Assembly (NCBI GenBank): GCA_016987375.1
Contig: PJRA01000005.1
Span: forward strand, 1,705,277-1,727,648
DNA length: 22,372 bases
Direction: 5' to 3'
Source of the DNA: Brachionus koreanus
Lineage: Eukaryota; Rotifera; Eurotatoria; Ploima; Brachionidae
In this document: piece after piece, positions 1 through 9,462 of the stretch
Layout of the letters: each line of letters begins with the position of its first letter
Numbering within the stretch: position 1 is the first letter of the stretch
Position numbers and translations under genes: made by a program
The notes under the pieces: model-generated
Seen by the model: the letters and a program-made list of their open reading frames with translations, nothing else
The model's database searches: none
What the model was told of the DNA's origin: nothing

Positions 1-146
1 ATAGCTCTTTAACTTGACATTTAGTAGCTTATGCGAAACGCGATCAAACGCCTTCGAGAAATCTAAAAATACTACCACAGCACTGAATCCTCTATTCAAG
101 GCCTCAGTAATAATATCTAAGCTTTCAAGCATGCTGTAGCTCATAT
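1..146 (-). mobile_element. Non-LTR retrotransposon (CR1/jockey-like) reverse transcriptase fragment, running off the left edge
   Basis: Read on the minus strand from about 144 down to 1, one open frame carries a reverse-transcriptase block: a TEALNRGFSAVVVFLDFSKA stretch followed by FDRVSHKLLNVKLKSY. The FLDFSKAFDRVSHKLL core is the catalytic region holding the first Asp in CR1/jockey-type LINEs. The similarity begins abruptly near 140-146, next to an A-rich stretch, which suggests a 5'-truncated insertion. The rest of the element would lie to the left of the window. No stop codon is visible in this short piece, so I cannot tell whether the copy is active. Clade assignment is by eye. Confidence 0.8.
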
Positions 147-1623
147 TATTTTTTTTTTATTATAATCATTTAACAATGTTCATTATTATTTTCAAAATTA
201 CAAAAATCCATGTATTTTTTTCATTTGGCTAAAAGAAAGAACTAAGCTCCATTCCAAACTGCTGGGGTTTAAGCCCAAACTATATTCATAATAAAAAAAA
301 TAATAAATATTAATAAAAAATTAAATATCAATCTCTTTTTCACAAAGTCTGACAAAATTTTTAGCATTTTTAAAAAATTCACATTGGTGGAACTACATTT
401 TTGAATAACATGAAACGCTTGAAAATGGCAATTATTTTATTTTAAATTTTAATTATCTTATTATCTGATATAGTTTAAATAATTTTATATCATATATTTT
501 AGATTACCTAGTAAATAATTTCCGTCAAAAAAATTCCTGATCTGAAAAATTTTAAAAACATCAACAAAATCAGACTTTGTGTTTAGAAGAAATTTGCATT
601 CAGAATAAAGTTTTAGTAAATAAAATAAAAAGCAAAAAAAATTCAATTTTATTATTTTAGAATAGCATTTAAGGTTCCATTTATTAATTAAATTTATTAA
701 TGTCTAAAAGGTATTGAATCTGTAAAAAATATCAAAATATTTTTGAAAAAAAAATAGTTCTTTTTTTTAAACCAAGACTTATACTATAAATTTACAATAA
801 CTAATTCTACAAATTTGTAGAGGCAAAATTTTTATGCTAGCGAATACTTATAAACAATATTTTTATGAGGTTTAAATATATAAAAAGTTTTATTAAGCCA
901 TCAATATTTATTTTAAAAAGATTTGAGAATAAAGGCAAAAGTTGTCCATATAGTTTTAGCTTCAGGTCAGCCACTTTTAATACTATTTTTGTCCTATTAT
1001 TATTTATACATTTATTTTTCAAATTTTTATGATAAGAAAATTTTGAGATTAATCTGTTACAGACATTTTCAATCAATTTTCAAACGATTAAGCAATTAAA
1101 AATTTGATATATTTTTGTTGAAGCATTAAAATCAAGGATTTATAAGCAATGAAATTTTTGACTGGTTTAAATTATACGAGTAAAAAAAATAGTGTTCAAT
1201 AAAGTTCATTTAAGCATTAATTGAAATAAGATACTAATAGAGTGAATCAAATTTCGGTTCCTTATTTTGATTATTGTTTCAATAGATTTTTATTGAAAGA
1301 AAATAGCAATATTTGATTGAAGTTTCGATACGGACGAACTTATTGGCAACAAAAAATAAAAACTTCTGAATATGAAACTGAAAATGCACAATAATTTTTT
1401 AATCTTAATTAAAAGTAATTTGAGAATACTTGAAAATTGGCTTGAACAGACAAGAAAAGACTCTTTTATAATCTAATTGAAATCTCAAATAAACTCTGGG
1501 CAACAATAGTAACAGAATAAATTGAATCCTAATTTAAAATGTTTATTTAATTGTCAACTTGAAATCTATTAAAGAAGAGAATAAAATCTTAAGATCTAGT
1601 TACATTTTTGCCATATACAAGTT

Positions 1624-1745
1624 AGAAAATTTTCAAGTGTTTTTTTACTAGATTTTTTAATTTTTCTATTCCAATTAATATAACCAATGTATGCTTGCAA
1701 CAACAACAATTTTCAAGTAGTTCTAAACACTTGGAAAATTGTCTC
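1624..1745. repeat. Long-armed inverted repeat (possible hairpin)
   Basis: The left arm GAAAATTTTCAAGTGTTT (1624-1641) pairs with the right arm AAACACTTGGAAAATTGTC (1727-1745). The match is nearly perfect over about 18 bp, with one bulge and one mismatch. The loop is about 85 nt, and ACTA/TAGT pairing may extend the stem a little inward. It could be a chance feature of AT-rich DNA, a mobile-element remnant, or a structured RNA. Confidence 0.45.
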
Positions 1746-3833
1746 GATTAATAAGCTAATTTTGATCTTCAATTATTCTTAAATACCAATGATCAGATCA
1801 AATTGAATTTGCATATTAAGTCTTAATTCAATTAGAACTTTGACTAAAACTCTTCTTTTTTTTTTCTATACTATCAACCAAAATAACACTGGGATTTTGA
1901 TCTTAAGTTTTTTGAAGGATTTTTGTATTCAATTTTATTTTATTTTTCAATTTTATGATCAATAAGCAACACAAATATGATATTTTATTGTTAACTTAAA
2001 AAAGATCGAATTTTTCTAAATTTTTTTACTAATTATTTTCTCAAAAAATGAAACCGCTTTTATTAGACTCAACAAAAAACTATATAGATGTATGTATATG
2101 AATACAGTCAGCTGTATAAAGAGTTCGGACTCTTGCTTTTATTCAAGCAAATTATATACTTTAGTTAGGCTTCGAATATCATGGGTCAAGAGAAATTTTT
2201 GGAAACCAAACAGCTTAATTCCACATTTAAAAAAAATAAATACTCTATTAAAACTTAGAAACCGTCAATAATTAATCAATATTTGCATTTACTTTTCATT
2301 CTAAATTAAAACAATTTAAATTTTTTAAAACTAATTTTGGTTTTATTAAATAGAGAATTTTGGAACGACAAGCTAAAATTTAAAAATAAATTTTTTATTA
2401 GTAGAAGATGCGTCGAAAATAGAAAAATCTTTTGTTTCCTTTGAATTTGGTCTTTGTGCTAATGGAAGTTGAAGCAGCCATAAAAAATTGGATTAGAAGC
2501 ATCTGTGACGCAAAACTGTGCTCCACGCCAAGTTTTCACTTTAAAATGACTAGTCTCATTATATTCAAAGAAGCAATGAAAAATATTTTATTGGCAAAGA
2601 CTTATTTTCTATTAATTTTTAGAAAGGAAGCAACAATTTTGCTCTTTGCTAAAAATTTCCTGACTAAAAGATTAAAATTGCCTAAAACTATTATATAGCT
2701 TAGAGTAATTAGAAAGTTAACTACCTGTGGTGTTTCTTTAATGACGAGTGCATTTTGATTGCTTACCTTTTCAAAACAAATGTTCATTTCCTCTTTGTAC
2801 TTCTCTTTATACAATACCCATTAATTGTTTGAGCAACACATTCAGAATAATTAGTTAGTTTAAGTAAGTTAGTAATTTAGCAGAATGCAATTAAGTTAAA
2901 GCCGGCTAGAGTCGAAATGAAAAAAAATAAATAAAACTCAAAAATAATTAAAAACTAATGAGCAGTTTGAGTCCATGAACATTTTTTGGATTAGAATAGC
3001 ACTGCAGCCAACTAATCAATATTATCTTGATCAAGACAAATAGATTTAATATTGATTTTTGTTTTTTCTTCTTCTAATTCTCTATTTTAGTTGATTGCAT
3101 AACTTGGATATCTAAAGTGACAATCGTAACCCTATACTTAAATTATATGCTACTAGAGATGAAATCACAAAATAGCAGAGTAGAATGCTGGCAGGTAATT
3201 TAATTCGAGCTGAAATATCGTTTTACATGATTAAGAAAAGCTAATTTCAAGCTTGATCAAATCACAGAAACAAATATTAAATGGGCATAAAAGAAAACTT
3301 TATTTTTAATTTCCCTTATTTTTTTTTAAATATTTTTTATAATTAAAGACGGAAATTGAGTTAGTTTGTTGCTAGTTTTTACTTTATATGTTTTAAGCAT
3401 ATTAGTTCGTGTTTATTGAGCATTTTTTCGAAAGGTTTCTCAAGCGATGCGAATAAAGCCTCATTGGCCAGCACTTTTCTTCTTCTAATCAATAATCACA
3501 TCTTAATTATTAGTATTTAACATGATTAGATACTATGTTTAGATAAAAATCATGTAGATCTCGTCTAGATAAATTAGATTTTGCAAAAAAGAAAAAACAA
3601 TAGAAAAAGAAAAATCTCAAGTAAGTCACTGGAACGCTTGAGGCCAGCTAGAATCCTTAGGTTCCGCATTACAGGCTTCCATAACTTGTTCTCCACTTTT
3701 GAACAATCAGAATCATTTCTAGTTAATAGTTTGTTCTACTCAAGAGTTGATGGATTTCGCAAATCTAGTTAACTTATTTTATTTGTGTATACGTTTTAGT
3801 ACAAGAAGCATTGCCAATTTTCATAAGTTTCTT

Positions 3834-3857
3834 TCTCTCTCTCTCTCTCTCTCTCTC
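3834..3857. repeat. (TC)n microsatellite
   Basis: Twelve uninterrupted TC units, followed after a short break by a further CTCTC. It lies about 2.5 kb upstream of the Six3/6 start codon. On the opposite strand it reads (GA)n, the type of sequence bound by GAGA-factor-like proteins in insects. Binding in this organism is not known. Confidence 0.95.
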
Positions 3858-4644
3858 ATTCTCTCATATTACATATGGATTCAACTTTTCTGAAATCAAC
3901 CTTTCTTTAAGCAACTAAATCAATGAAAAAAATTTTATTTTTTAAATTTGAGACAAATCATGATTTTCATTTGAATAATGAATGAATTTTTTTATTCACA
4001 ATTTCTTTATGCATCAGTATTGATAATTAAATAAAATCATTCTTAGAGCAAACATTTTAAAAATTTTTTATTTTTAAAAATTTTTTTTCGTTTTAATAAA
4101 AACACCATTTTTTTCATTTTTTCCGAAAATACAAAGAGATAAGAGCTTGTAATTTTTTAGCAATTTGGACATACAAGTAACCATAAATAGAAGAAACTTG
4201 CTAATATTTAAATCAAAAATGTCCTTTTATTAGAGTTGTTTTTCTCAATAAAATTTACCATTTTAAACATGTGTTTTCTTGTTGCTTGTTTCCAATGGGA
4301 AAAAAATGGATAAATTCATTTTATTTCAGTTACTTTTTTAGACTAGAATATATTCGACTAGAAGAAACACTGTGATGACCGAACTTTCTTTTATTTACGA
4401 TATTTGAATTTATTAAAAATTTTATTTTTCTTTTTTACTAAAAATTAAAACAAAAAGTAAAAGTTGATTTATTTTTTTTTTAAATAGTGTATCAAACTAA
4501 AGCTCGAAAATTCATTTTGTTAAGCCAATTTTTTTTCAAAAATTTCTTAACAGATTTGAAATCCTGAAAGTTTTTGAGAAAAACTCTTTAGAAAAAAAAC
4601 CTAGCATTTTTTTATTTGAATTTTAAAAGGAACATTTAAGATTT

Positions 4645-4661
4645 TTGTTGTTGTTGTTGTT
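4645..4661. repeat. (TTG)n microsatellite
   Basis: Five TTG units plus TT, in non-coding AT-rich DNA. The complementary CAA type recurs downstream of Six3/6 at 7804-7820. Confidence 0.9.
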
Positions 4662-5278
4662 TAAGAAGCACTTTGAATGCTATGCTATTTTAAACAGTGA
4701 TTTTTGCCCTGTCACAATCTAAGTGTTCGGATTGAAAAGAACCATCATCGGTATGTGCGAATACAATCTAATTAGCAGTATTTCAATTTTCTATTTATTG
4801 CTGTTTTTTAAAAATAAGTTTTTAAATATTAAAAATTGTTCTAGAGCAATGGTTAGGAGCAAAGAGCGCTACTAATCGAGGTCGGATGCAGCAAATTAGT
4901 TAATATTAAATTTAAAATTTTATCAATTTACACCTGAAATTGAAACAGAAAAATTTGCCTGGCATCCAGCCGTTTTGTATTCACATAAAACTAGGTTGGT
5001 GTAATGCAGCAGACACTTTAAATATAAAGTATACTTGTTTCAATCAAGTAGTTGCTTACAGAGAAAGAAATAGAGTAGTATGTTGAGAATCAGGCAACGA
5101 ATTATAAAATTAATTATTTATTGAATTTATATCAATTCCTTCTCTTTTTTTTTTTGTTTCATTTCTATTCTTCTTTTAAATTGCCATGCAAGTTTTCTAA
5201 TAGCATTATTAGTATTAGAAAATATTTGTTGTATAAAAAATCGATTTTTGTTTCATTTGATTGCAGCAAATCAAGCCG

Positions 5279-5297
5279 ATCTAGAGTATTTCTAGAT
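5279..5297. repeat. Inverted repeat, 7-bp arms (ATCTAGA/TCTAGAT)
   Basis: Perfect arms ATCTAGA and TCTAGAT are separated by GTATT. It lies about 1 kb upstream of the Six3/6 start and about 80 bp from the palindrome cluster at 5374-5411. Candidate protein-binding or hairpin site; function unknown. Confidence 0.6.
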
Positions 5298-5373
5298 TGT
5301 CATGGCGTTTTTTTAATTCTTTCTTTCGTTCTTTATCTATTTAAAATAATTGCAATTTGATACAATTAAGACG

Positions 5374-5411
5374 GCTAGCAATTAGCAAACTAATTGTCGC
5401 TACTAGTAGCG
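5374..5411. promoter_or_regulatory. Cluster of three adjacent palindromes, candidate dimeric transcription-factor sites
   Basis: Within 38 bp there are three perfect dyads in a row: GCTAGC (5374-5379), CAATTAG-CAAA-CTAATTG (5379-5396) and the 14-bp palindrome CGCTACTAGTAGCG (5398-5411). The middle one presents two facing TAATT cores, the kind of core that homeodomain proteins recognise. The local base composition is less AT-rich than its surroundings. It sits about 900 bp upstream of the Six3/6 start codon. A regulatory role is inferred; the dyads themselves are seen directly. Confidence 0.4.
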
Positions 5412-5678
5412 TTTGGACAGCGAAACATTGCGATAGCCTAATTTTGCAGCAAAGCTATCATCCATAAAATTGAGACTTAATAGGATTCAGCCTACAATAC
5501 TATACTGAGTTAGTTCGTTTAAAATAGGTATTTATTATTTAATTAGTAAATGAATTCTTTGTTTCTTTTATTTAATGGTGAAAAAGAAATTTTTCGAACG
5601 ATTACCTGGGATATGGCAAATATAATTACACTCTAGTCGGGCTGGGGAGTTAATAATAAAGTGAATAAGAGAATGAGC

Positions 5679-5704
5679 GAGAGAAAGAGAGAGAGAGAGA
5701 GAGA
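5679..5704. repeat. (GA)n microsatellite
   Basis: GAGAGA, AA, then nine GA units (5687-5704), extending from a GAGA-like purine tract that starts near 5669. It lies about 600 bp upstream of the Six3/6 start, in the opposite strand sense to the TC tract at 3834-3857. Confidence 0.9.
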
Positions 5705-5869
5705 AAGCTATTAAATTACTAAGTTATTAACGACATAATTTCGATGACAACAACCAATCGTAAAAATCCTCAAGCCACTAAATTAGAACTCTTGCTCATT
5801 AGTCTTACAGCCAATCAATTCTGAACTCAAATCTTAAGCTAATTGGCTGACGAATAAAATATTTTTCTC

Positions 5870-5883
5870 ATATATATATATAT
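5870..5883. repeat. Short (AT)n tract
   Basis: Seven AT units followed by GTATATTAT. Simple sequence in non-coding DNA upstream of Six3/6; no function suggested. Confidence 0.85.
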
Positions 5884-6311
5884 GTATATTATTTTGTTTT
5901 GCCTAGCTCTCATTTTTTGATATTGCTATTAGAAGTTTATTAATATATATCAATTTCTTCCAATGAAATTTTTTCTCACATATCATGTACGTATCACAGT
6001 AATCATTTATATATTTAAGAAACGTTTGGAGAAAAAATTTTTTTATTTGCAACAACAAAAAATAAAAAATAAAAATACATATTTATACAAGATCTATTAG
6101 AACACATATTAGCTAGTTTTATTAATTAATTGAATATATATTAAGCTAGTCAAGCCTAGTGAGTATACCACAAATGAGGAACATGTTGGCATAAGCACTA
6201 ATAAATGATCAAAAAAGTTCTAAAATTAATTTTTATTTATTTATTTTTTTTATTTTTATTTAGACACTTTAAAGTTAATTAGAACAGAAGCGATCAAAAT
6301 AATGATATAAA
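5884..6311 (+). other. Immediate upstream region and probable 5' UTR of Six3/6
   Basis: Very AT-rich (10 of 60 bases are G or C at 6061-6120). No clear TATA box or initiator stands out. A T-rich tract ending TTTTTATTTAG at 6263 looks like a 3' splice site 48 nt before the start codon, so the mRNA may begin with a spliced 5' UTR exon or leader. A two-codon upstream reading frame, ATG ATA TAA (6302-6310), stops one base before the main start codon. Confidence 0.45.
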
Positions 6312-7025
6312 ATGAATTTGTTCAGCGCAATACCAGGTTTATTTCCAGGTCTGGCCGCACCTACGATACCGAGTTTGAACTTCTCGGCACAACAAGTGGC
6401 ACAAGTGTGCGAACAGCTGGAAGAGAGCGGCGACATAGACCGATTGGCCAGGTTTCTCTGGTCGTTGTCGGTCATACCGGGCTCCAATTTGCTCACACAG
6501 CACGAGTCGATAATTCGCGCTCGAGCCATAGTCGCCTATCAGCAAAACAACTTCAGAGAGCTGTACACACTATTGGAGAATAACAAGTTTACGCGCGACT
6601 CGCATCCCAAGCTGCAGGCCATGTGGATGGAGGCGCACTACCAAGAGGCGGAAAAACTGCGCGGTCGCCCACTCGGCCCGGTCGACAAATACCGGGTCAG
6701 AAAGAAGTTCCCGTTGCCGCGGACCATTTGGGACGGCGAGCAAAAGACCCACTGTTTCAAAGAGCGGACCAGAGGTCTGTTGCGCGAGTGGTATCTGCAA
6801 GACCCGTATCCCAATCCGGCTAAGAAGCGCGAGCTCGCCCAGGCCACAGGTCTCACGCCAACACAGGTCGGCAATTGGTTCAAGAATAGAAGACAGAGAG
6901 ACCGGGCTGCTGCGGCCAAGAACCGAAATTCGAACAACCAGTACGACTCGCAAACGGCCAGCAGTTCTAATCACAACTATTCACCGCCTTCGTCTCCTGA
7001 ACTCGATCCAGACGTCACCGATTGA
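6312..7025 (+). CDS. Six3/6: Six3/6-class (Optix-type) SIX-domain homeobox transcription factor
   Basis: A complete 237-aa single-exon protein. Residues about 22-136 form the SIX protein-interaction and DNA-binding domain ([20 protein letters not shown], then [10 protein letters not shown]). Residues about 142-201 form the homeodomain, with recognition helix [19 protein letters not shown] at 189-190 and Lys-Asn at homeodomain positions 50-51. The stretch [15 protein letters not shown] and the AAAAKNR tail after the homeodomain match Six3/6 and not Six1/2, which has ETSYCFKEKSR, or Six4/5. Family members act in the nucleus in anterior brain and eye patterning, often as repressors with Groucho. 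The first in-frame ATG gives the short N-terminus expected. The Ser/Asn-rich C-terminal tail is short, and no intron follows the homeodomain, unlike vertebrate SIX3/SIX6. Base composition is much more GC-rich than in the other genes here (39 of 60 bases at 6661-6720). Class identity is secure; one-to-one orthology within Six3/6 is inferred. Confidence 0.97.
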   Translation: MNLFSAIPGLFPGLAAPTIPSLNFSAQQVAQVCEQLEESGDIDRLARFLWSLSVIPGSNLLTQHESIIRARAIVAYQQNNFRELYTLLENNKFTRDSHPKLQAMWMEAHYQEAEKLRGRPLGPVDKYRVRKKFPLPRTIWDGEQKTHCFKERTRGLLREWYLQDPYPNPAKKRELAQATGLTPTQVGNWFKNRRQRDRAAAAKNRNSNNQYDSQTASSSNHNYSPPSSPELDPDVTD

Positions 7026-7164
7026 ACGTGCGTCCAGCCTCTCTCAACCGATACCCTTTTTTTTCTGTTCTCTTCTTCTAATCTCAGCCTCTTCTTCAAT
7101 TCGTAATTAGTTCATCAAGCCATTAGAAAAACAAGACACACATATTTTAAATTTAAATATTGTA

Positions 7165-7170
7165 AATAAA
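7165..7170 (+). terminator. Candidate polyadenylation signal of Six3/6
   Basis: AATAAA lies 140 nt after the Six3/6 stop codon and is followed by a T/GT-rich stretch (7174-7200) typical of a downstream element. AATAAA is common by chance in such AT-rich DNA, so this is probable and not certain. Confidence 0.55.
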
Positions 7171-9138
7171 TGAGGTCTTTTATTTTGTTTTTTTTTCTAA
7201 TTTTTAACTTTTATTTTTTTTTCTTCAAATCAATGTTTTTGTTATGTTCGTTCAAAATTAATAAAATGAGAGAAAAAGTTCAAATATATATATTTATTTA
7301 TATATAAAAATTTTTGTGACTAAGAGAGACTGAGAAGTGCATAAAATAATTTAAATTAATTTTATCATTTTTATTTTTGATTTTGGCTTAACACATAGTT
7401 TTTACAGTGTATATCAGCATAAACGTTTAATTTTTTTTGTTTGTCTAATAAAAAATTTTATATCAAATAAAAACTTAAAATAAAAAAAAAAGTTTTTAAT
7501 TTGTTTCTTTTGGAATCTAATTCCGTGATAATACTTTTTAACAATGATTAGCGAGTTGGATTAGAGTCGACTTTCAATCAATATGTCAGTAGCTATCGGC
7601 TGGGGATTAGGCATTTCCCGTTGAAAACAAAATTCGAAATTCAAAAGCCTCACAAATTCCCTTCCTCTCAATTATTTCCAAGACTGCTTACATTATTTTC
7701 AAAATATGTTAGATCATTATGATTCGACAATCAATAATTATTTGGGGAATTAATCTAATTGACATGGCATATTGCTATGTAGATGAAATACTGCAAATTA
7801 TTTCAACAACAACAACAACAATAATAATAATAATAATAACAATTTTTCTTCAATTAAACCATCTTAGTGTGTATCAAATTTAATAAAACTTATTTGAGGC
7901 ACATATCCGTGCATTAATTGATTTTAATTCATTCAAATTTGGCTTTAATTATGTAAGCCCGAAGAGCTCAACCAAAAGGTTTTATTGGCAGATGAAATCT
8001 GAAATTGAAGATTTGTTCTCAAGCAGCAAAAAGAATGAAGAAAAATTCATGGTGCTCTAAATGAAAATCTAGCATTGCCGATAGGTATTCATTTTTAGTT
8101 ACTTATAAACATTCGTGATTTGTTTATTTGGTTAATAAATATTTTAGTGATTTGTAGCTTTTTTTTTTTCTATTATTAACCATCCACTACTATTGTATAT
8201 CTTGGAGGACTTCACTTCAAACACAATTTCAAAGTTAGACCAAATTTTTCATGATCTAAAACCTCGACATGGAATACTTTTTCTTTTGGATTGAATATTA
8301 TTCACAACTTTATTCTGATTTAGTTCACCTTTTGTTTGAATTTTTTTCTTTTTAAAAACAAAAACATATCGTTTCTCAAAGTTAAAATCAAATTTTAACA
8401 TTTTATTTAAAAATTGTTTATAAAAAATAGTAGAACTCTTAATGCTTCAGATCACATCTAATAGAAAATTTTTGTCGAATAAGCCTTTCAAATTTGAGCA
8501 AAAAAAAAACTACTTGCCTAGATGATCGACTAATAAAATATGACTTGGCATTTTTTTTAAAATTATTTATTTATTTAAATTGAAAATATATTTTTAGCAT
8601 TACAAAATTACTAAGTTGAAATTGGATATGGATTGAAATCATTATTTGAAAAAACAATTTAGAAAAAATTCTAATTTGAACTTGATAATAAAATTTCTGT
8701 ATAATTTTAAATAAGCCAAACTTTAAAAATATATAAAAAATAAAGTCAAGTATCGAATAATTTTTATATTCTATTTCAAAAAACACCTTTTTGATAATGA
8801 AAAAAAAACTTAATTTTAAGGACACTTTAAGTTTATGAAAAAAAAACAAGTTAAATAAGAAAAATAAATCCCAAAGTTAAATTACGTGCTCGAATTTTAT
8901 ATTTTCAAATGAAAATACCTTAATTCAGCTGTTTGTAAGATACTAACTAGAAATTATAATAAAAGACTTTGTTGATGGTTAAACTTTATTTAGAACTTCT
9001 AAGGAAAAACAGGAAAATAATAATTAATGAGATCTGATCTAAAGTTATATGCTAATATCATTAAATTTATAGTCACGATTCGAACAATTGCATTCATCTG
9101 CTGTTGTATTGTCTATTGGAATGATACCACTACTACCT
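7171..9138. other. AT-rich region downstream of Six3/6
   Basis: No gene recognised on either strand. It holds the CAA/TAA microsatellite at 7804-7839, an AT-rich simple stretch at 7284-7308, and two GGATTA words (7558-7563 and 7604-7609) in a less AT-rich patch. Open frames such as 8571-8849 on the minus strand are Phe/Ile/Lys low-complexity translations and not credible proteins. Confidence 0.6.
7804..7839. repeat. Compound (CAA)n-(TAA)n microsatellite
   Basis: A run of CAA units passes into a run of ATA/TAA units, ending AACAATT. Non-coding. Confidence 0.9.
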
Positions 9139-9462
9139 CAATGCATTATGAACATAAGATTTCGATGACTTGAACATGAACTTAGAATGAAAGAAAAAAG
9201 AATACCAAAAAAGGCTCTTAAATGGACATCCCAAGGGCGACGTAAGTTAGGAAGATCAGCAGTAACATGGAGGTCAAAAATCACCAAAGGGCTCATCGAA
9301 TTAGCTTTAGGATTTGTTTATTTTTGGTTATTTAAGCAGTATCTGAATTATTCAAAGCAAAACATATTCATTAATTATTTTTTTGTAATTTTTTATTTTA
9401 AAGTTTTAATAAATAAATTTTCATATAACAAAAGAATATTAATCGGCAACGAAAATAATTAA
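9139..9462 (+). mobile_element. Decayed 3' end of an RTE-like LINE plus its 3' tail block
   Basis: The plus strand carries a degraded C-terminal end of a LINE endonuclease/reverse-transcriptase protein. RFR, then a TGA where the family has Trp, then LEHELRM corresponds to the common RRLRWLGHVLRM motif. It is followed by KKALKWTSQGRRKLGRSAV and TWRS, the usual basic C-terminal segment (compare KxALxWxPQGRRKRGRPxxTWR). After ITKGLIEL the sequence passes into ALGFVYFWLF and a non-coding tail (9304-9462). The tail recurs in inverted orientation at 12655-12780. This is a 5'-truncated, inactive copy. The clade call (RTE/'craniofacial development protein 2-like' type) comes from motif recognition. 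Confidence 0.75.
9304..9462 (+). repeat. Dispersed repeat block, plus-strand copy
   Basis: It begins GCTTTAGGATTTGTTTATTT and ends near AATCGGCAACGAAAATAATT. The block matches the minus strand of 12655-12780 closely along its length, except for an extra segment of about 30 nt after the TTATTTA. It appears to be the 3' end of a LINE or of a non-autonomous derivative. Confidence 0.8.

Larger units (their letters stand above)
147..5278. other. AT-rich gene-poor region upstream of the Six3/6 gene
   Basis: I find no exon, RNA gene or recognisable transposon protein here on either strand. Open frames are short, low in complexity (Phe, Ile, Lys, Asn-rich) and typical of AT-rich DNA. It contains a long-armed inverted repeat (1624-1745), a TC microsatellite (3834-3857), a TTG microsatellite (4645-4661), and slightly less AT-rich patches near 3420-3480, 4730-4780 and 4850-5000. 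Those patches could be regulatory DNA of the downstream homeobox gene, but nothing in the sequence proves it. Confidence 0.6.

Noticed and set aside
837..1076. Minus-strand 79-residue frame, with similar ones at 8571-8849 and 18214-18459
   Set aside because: Ile/Leu/Phe/Lys/Asn low-complexity translations expected by chance in AT-rich DNA.
2432..2814. Overlapping open frames on both strands
   Set aside because: Hydrophobic and Lys-rich translations without domain features, no splice partners, and composition equal to the AT-rich background.
3581..3772. 63-residue basic open frame with an internal GTAAGT donor-like word
   Set aside because: It could be a 5' UTR exon of Six3/6 spliced to 6264, but one donor word in 2.6 kb of AT-rich DNA is not enough to claim it.
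5121..5360. Plus-strand 79-residue frame
   Set aside because: Phe/Leu/Ser-rich with no motif; the region is better explained as non-coding DNA with palindromes.
5846..5852. CTGACGA, matching the conserved core of hammerhead ribozymes
   Set aside because: No second core GAAA with flanking helices in the right place, so it is a chance match.
6321..6344. Possible eh1-type Groucho-binding motif at the Six3/6 N-terminus (FSAIPGLF)
   Set aside because: The spacing of hydrophobic residues does not fit the eh1 consensus.
6275..6974. Long open frames antisense to Six3/6 (for example 6570-6974 and 6638-6937) and a plus-strand frame at 6623-6823
   Set aside because: They are shadows caused by the GC-rich composition of the homeobox exon. 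None has a recognisable domain, while the main frame has full SIX and homeodomain conservation.
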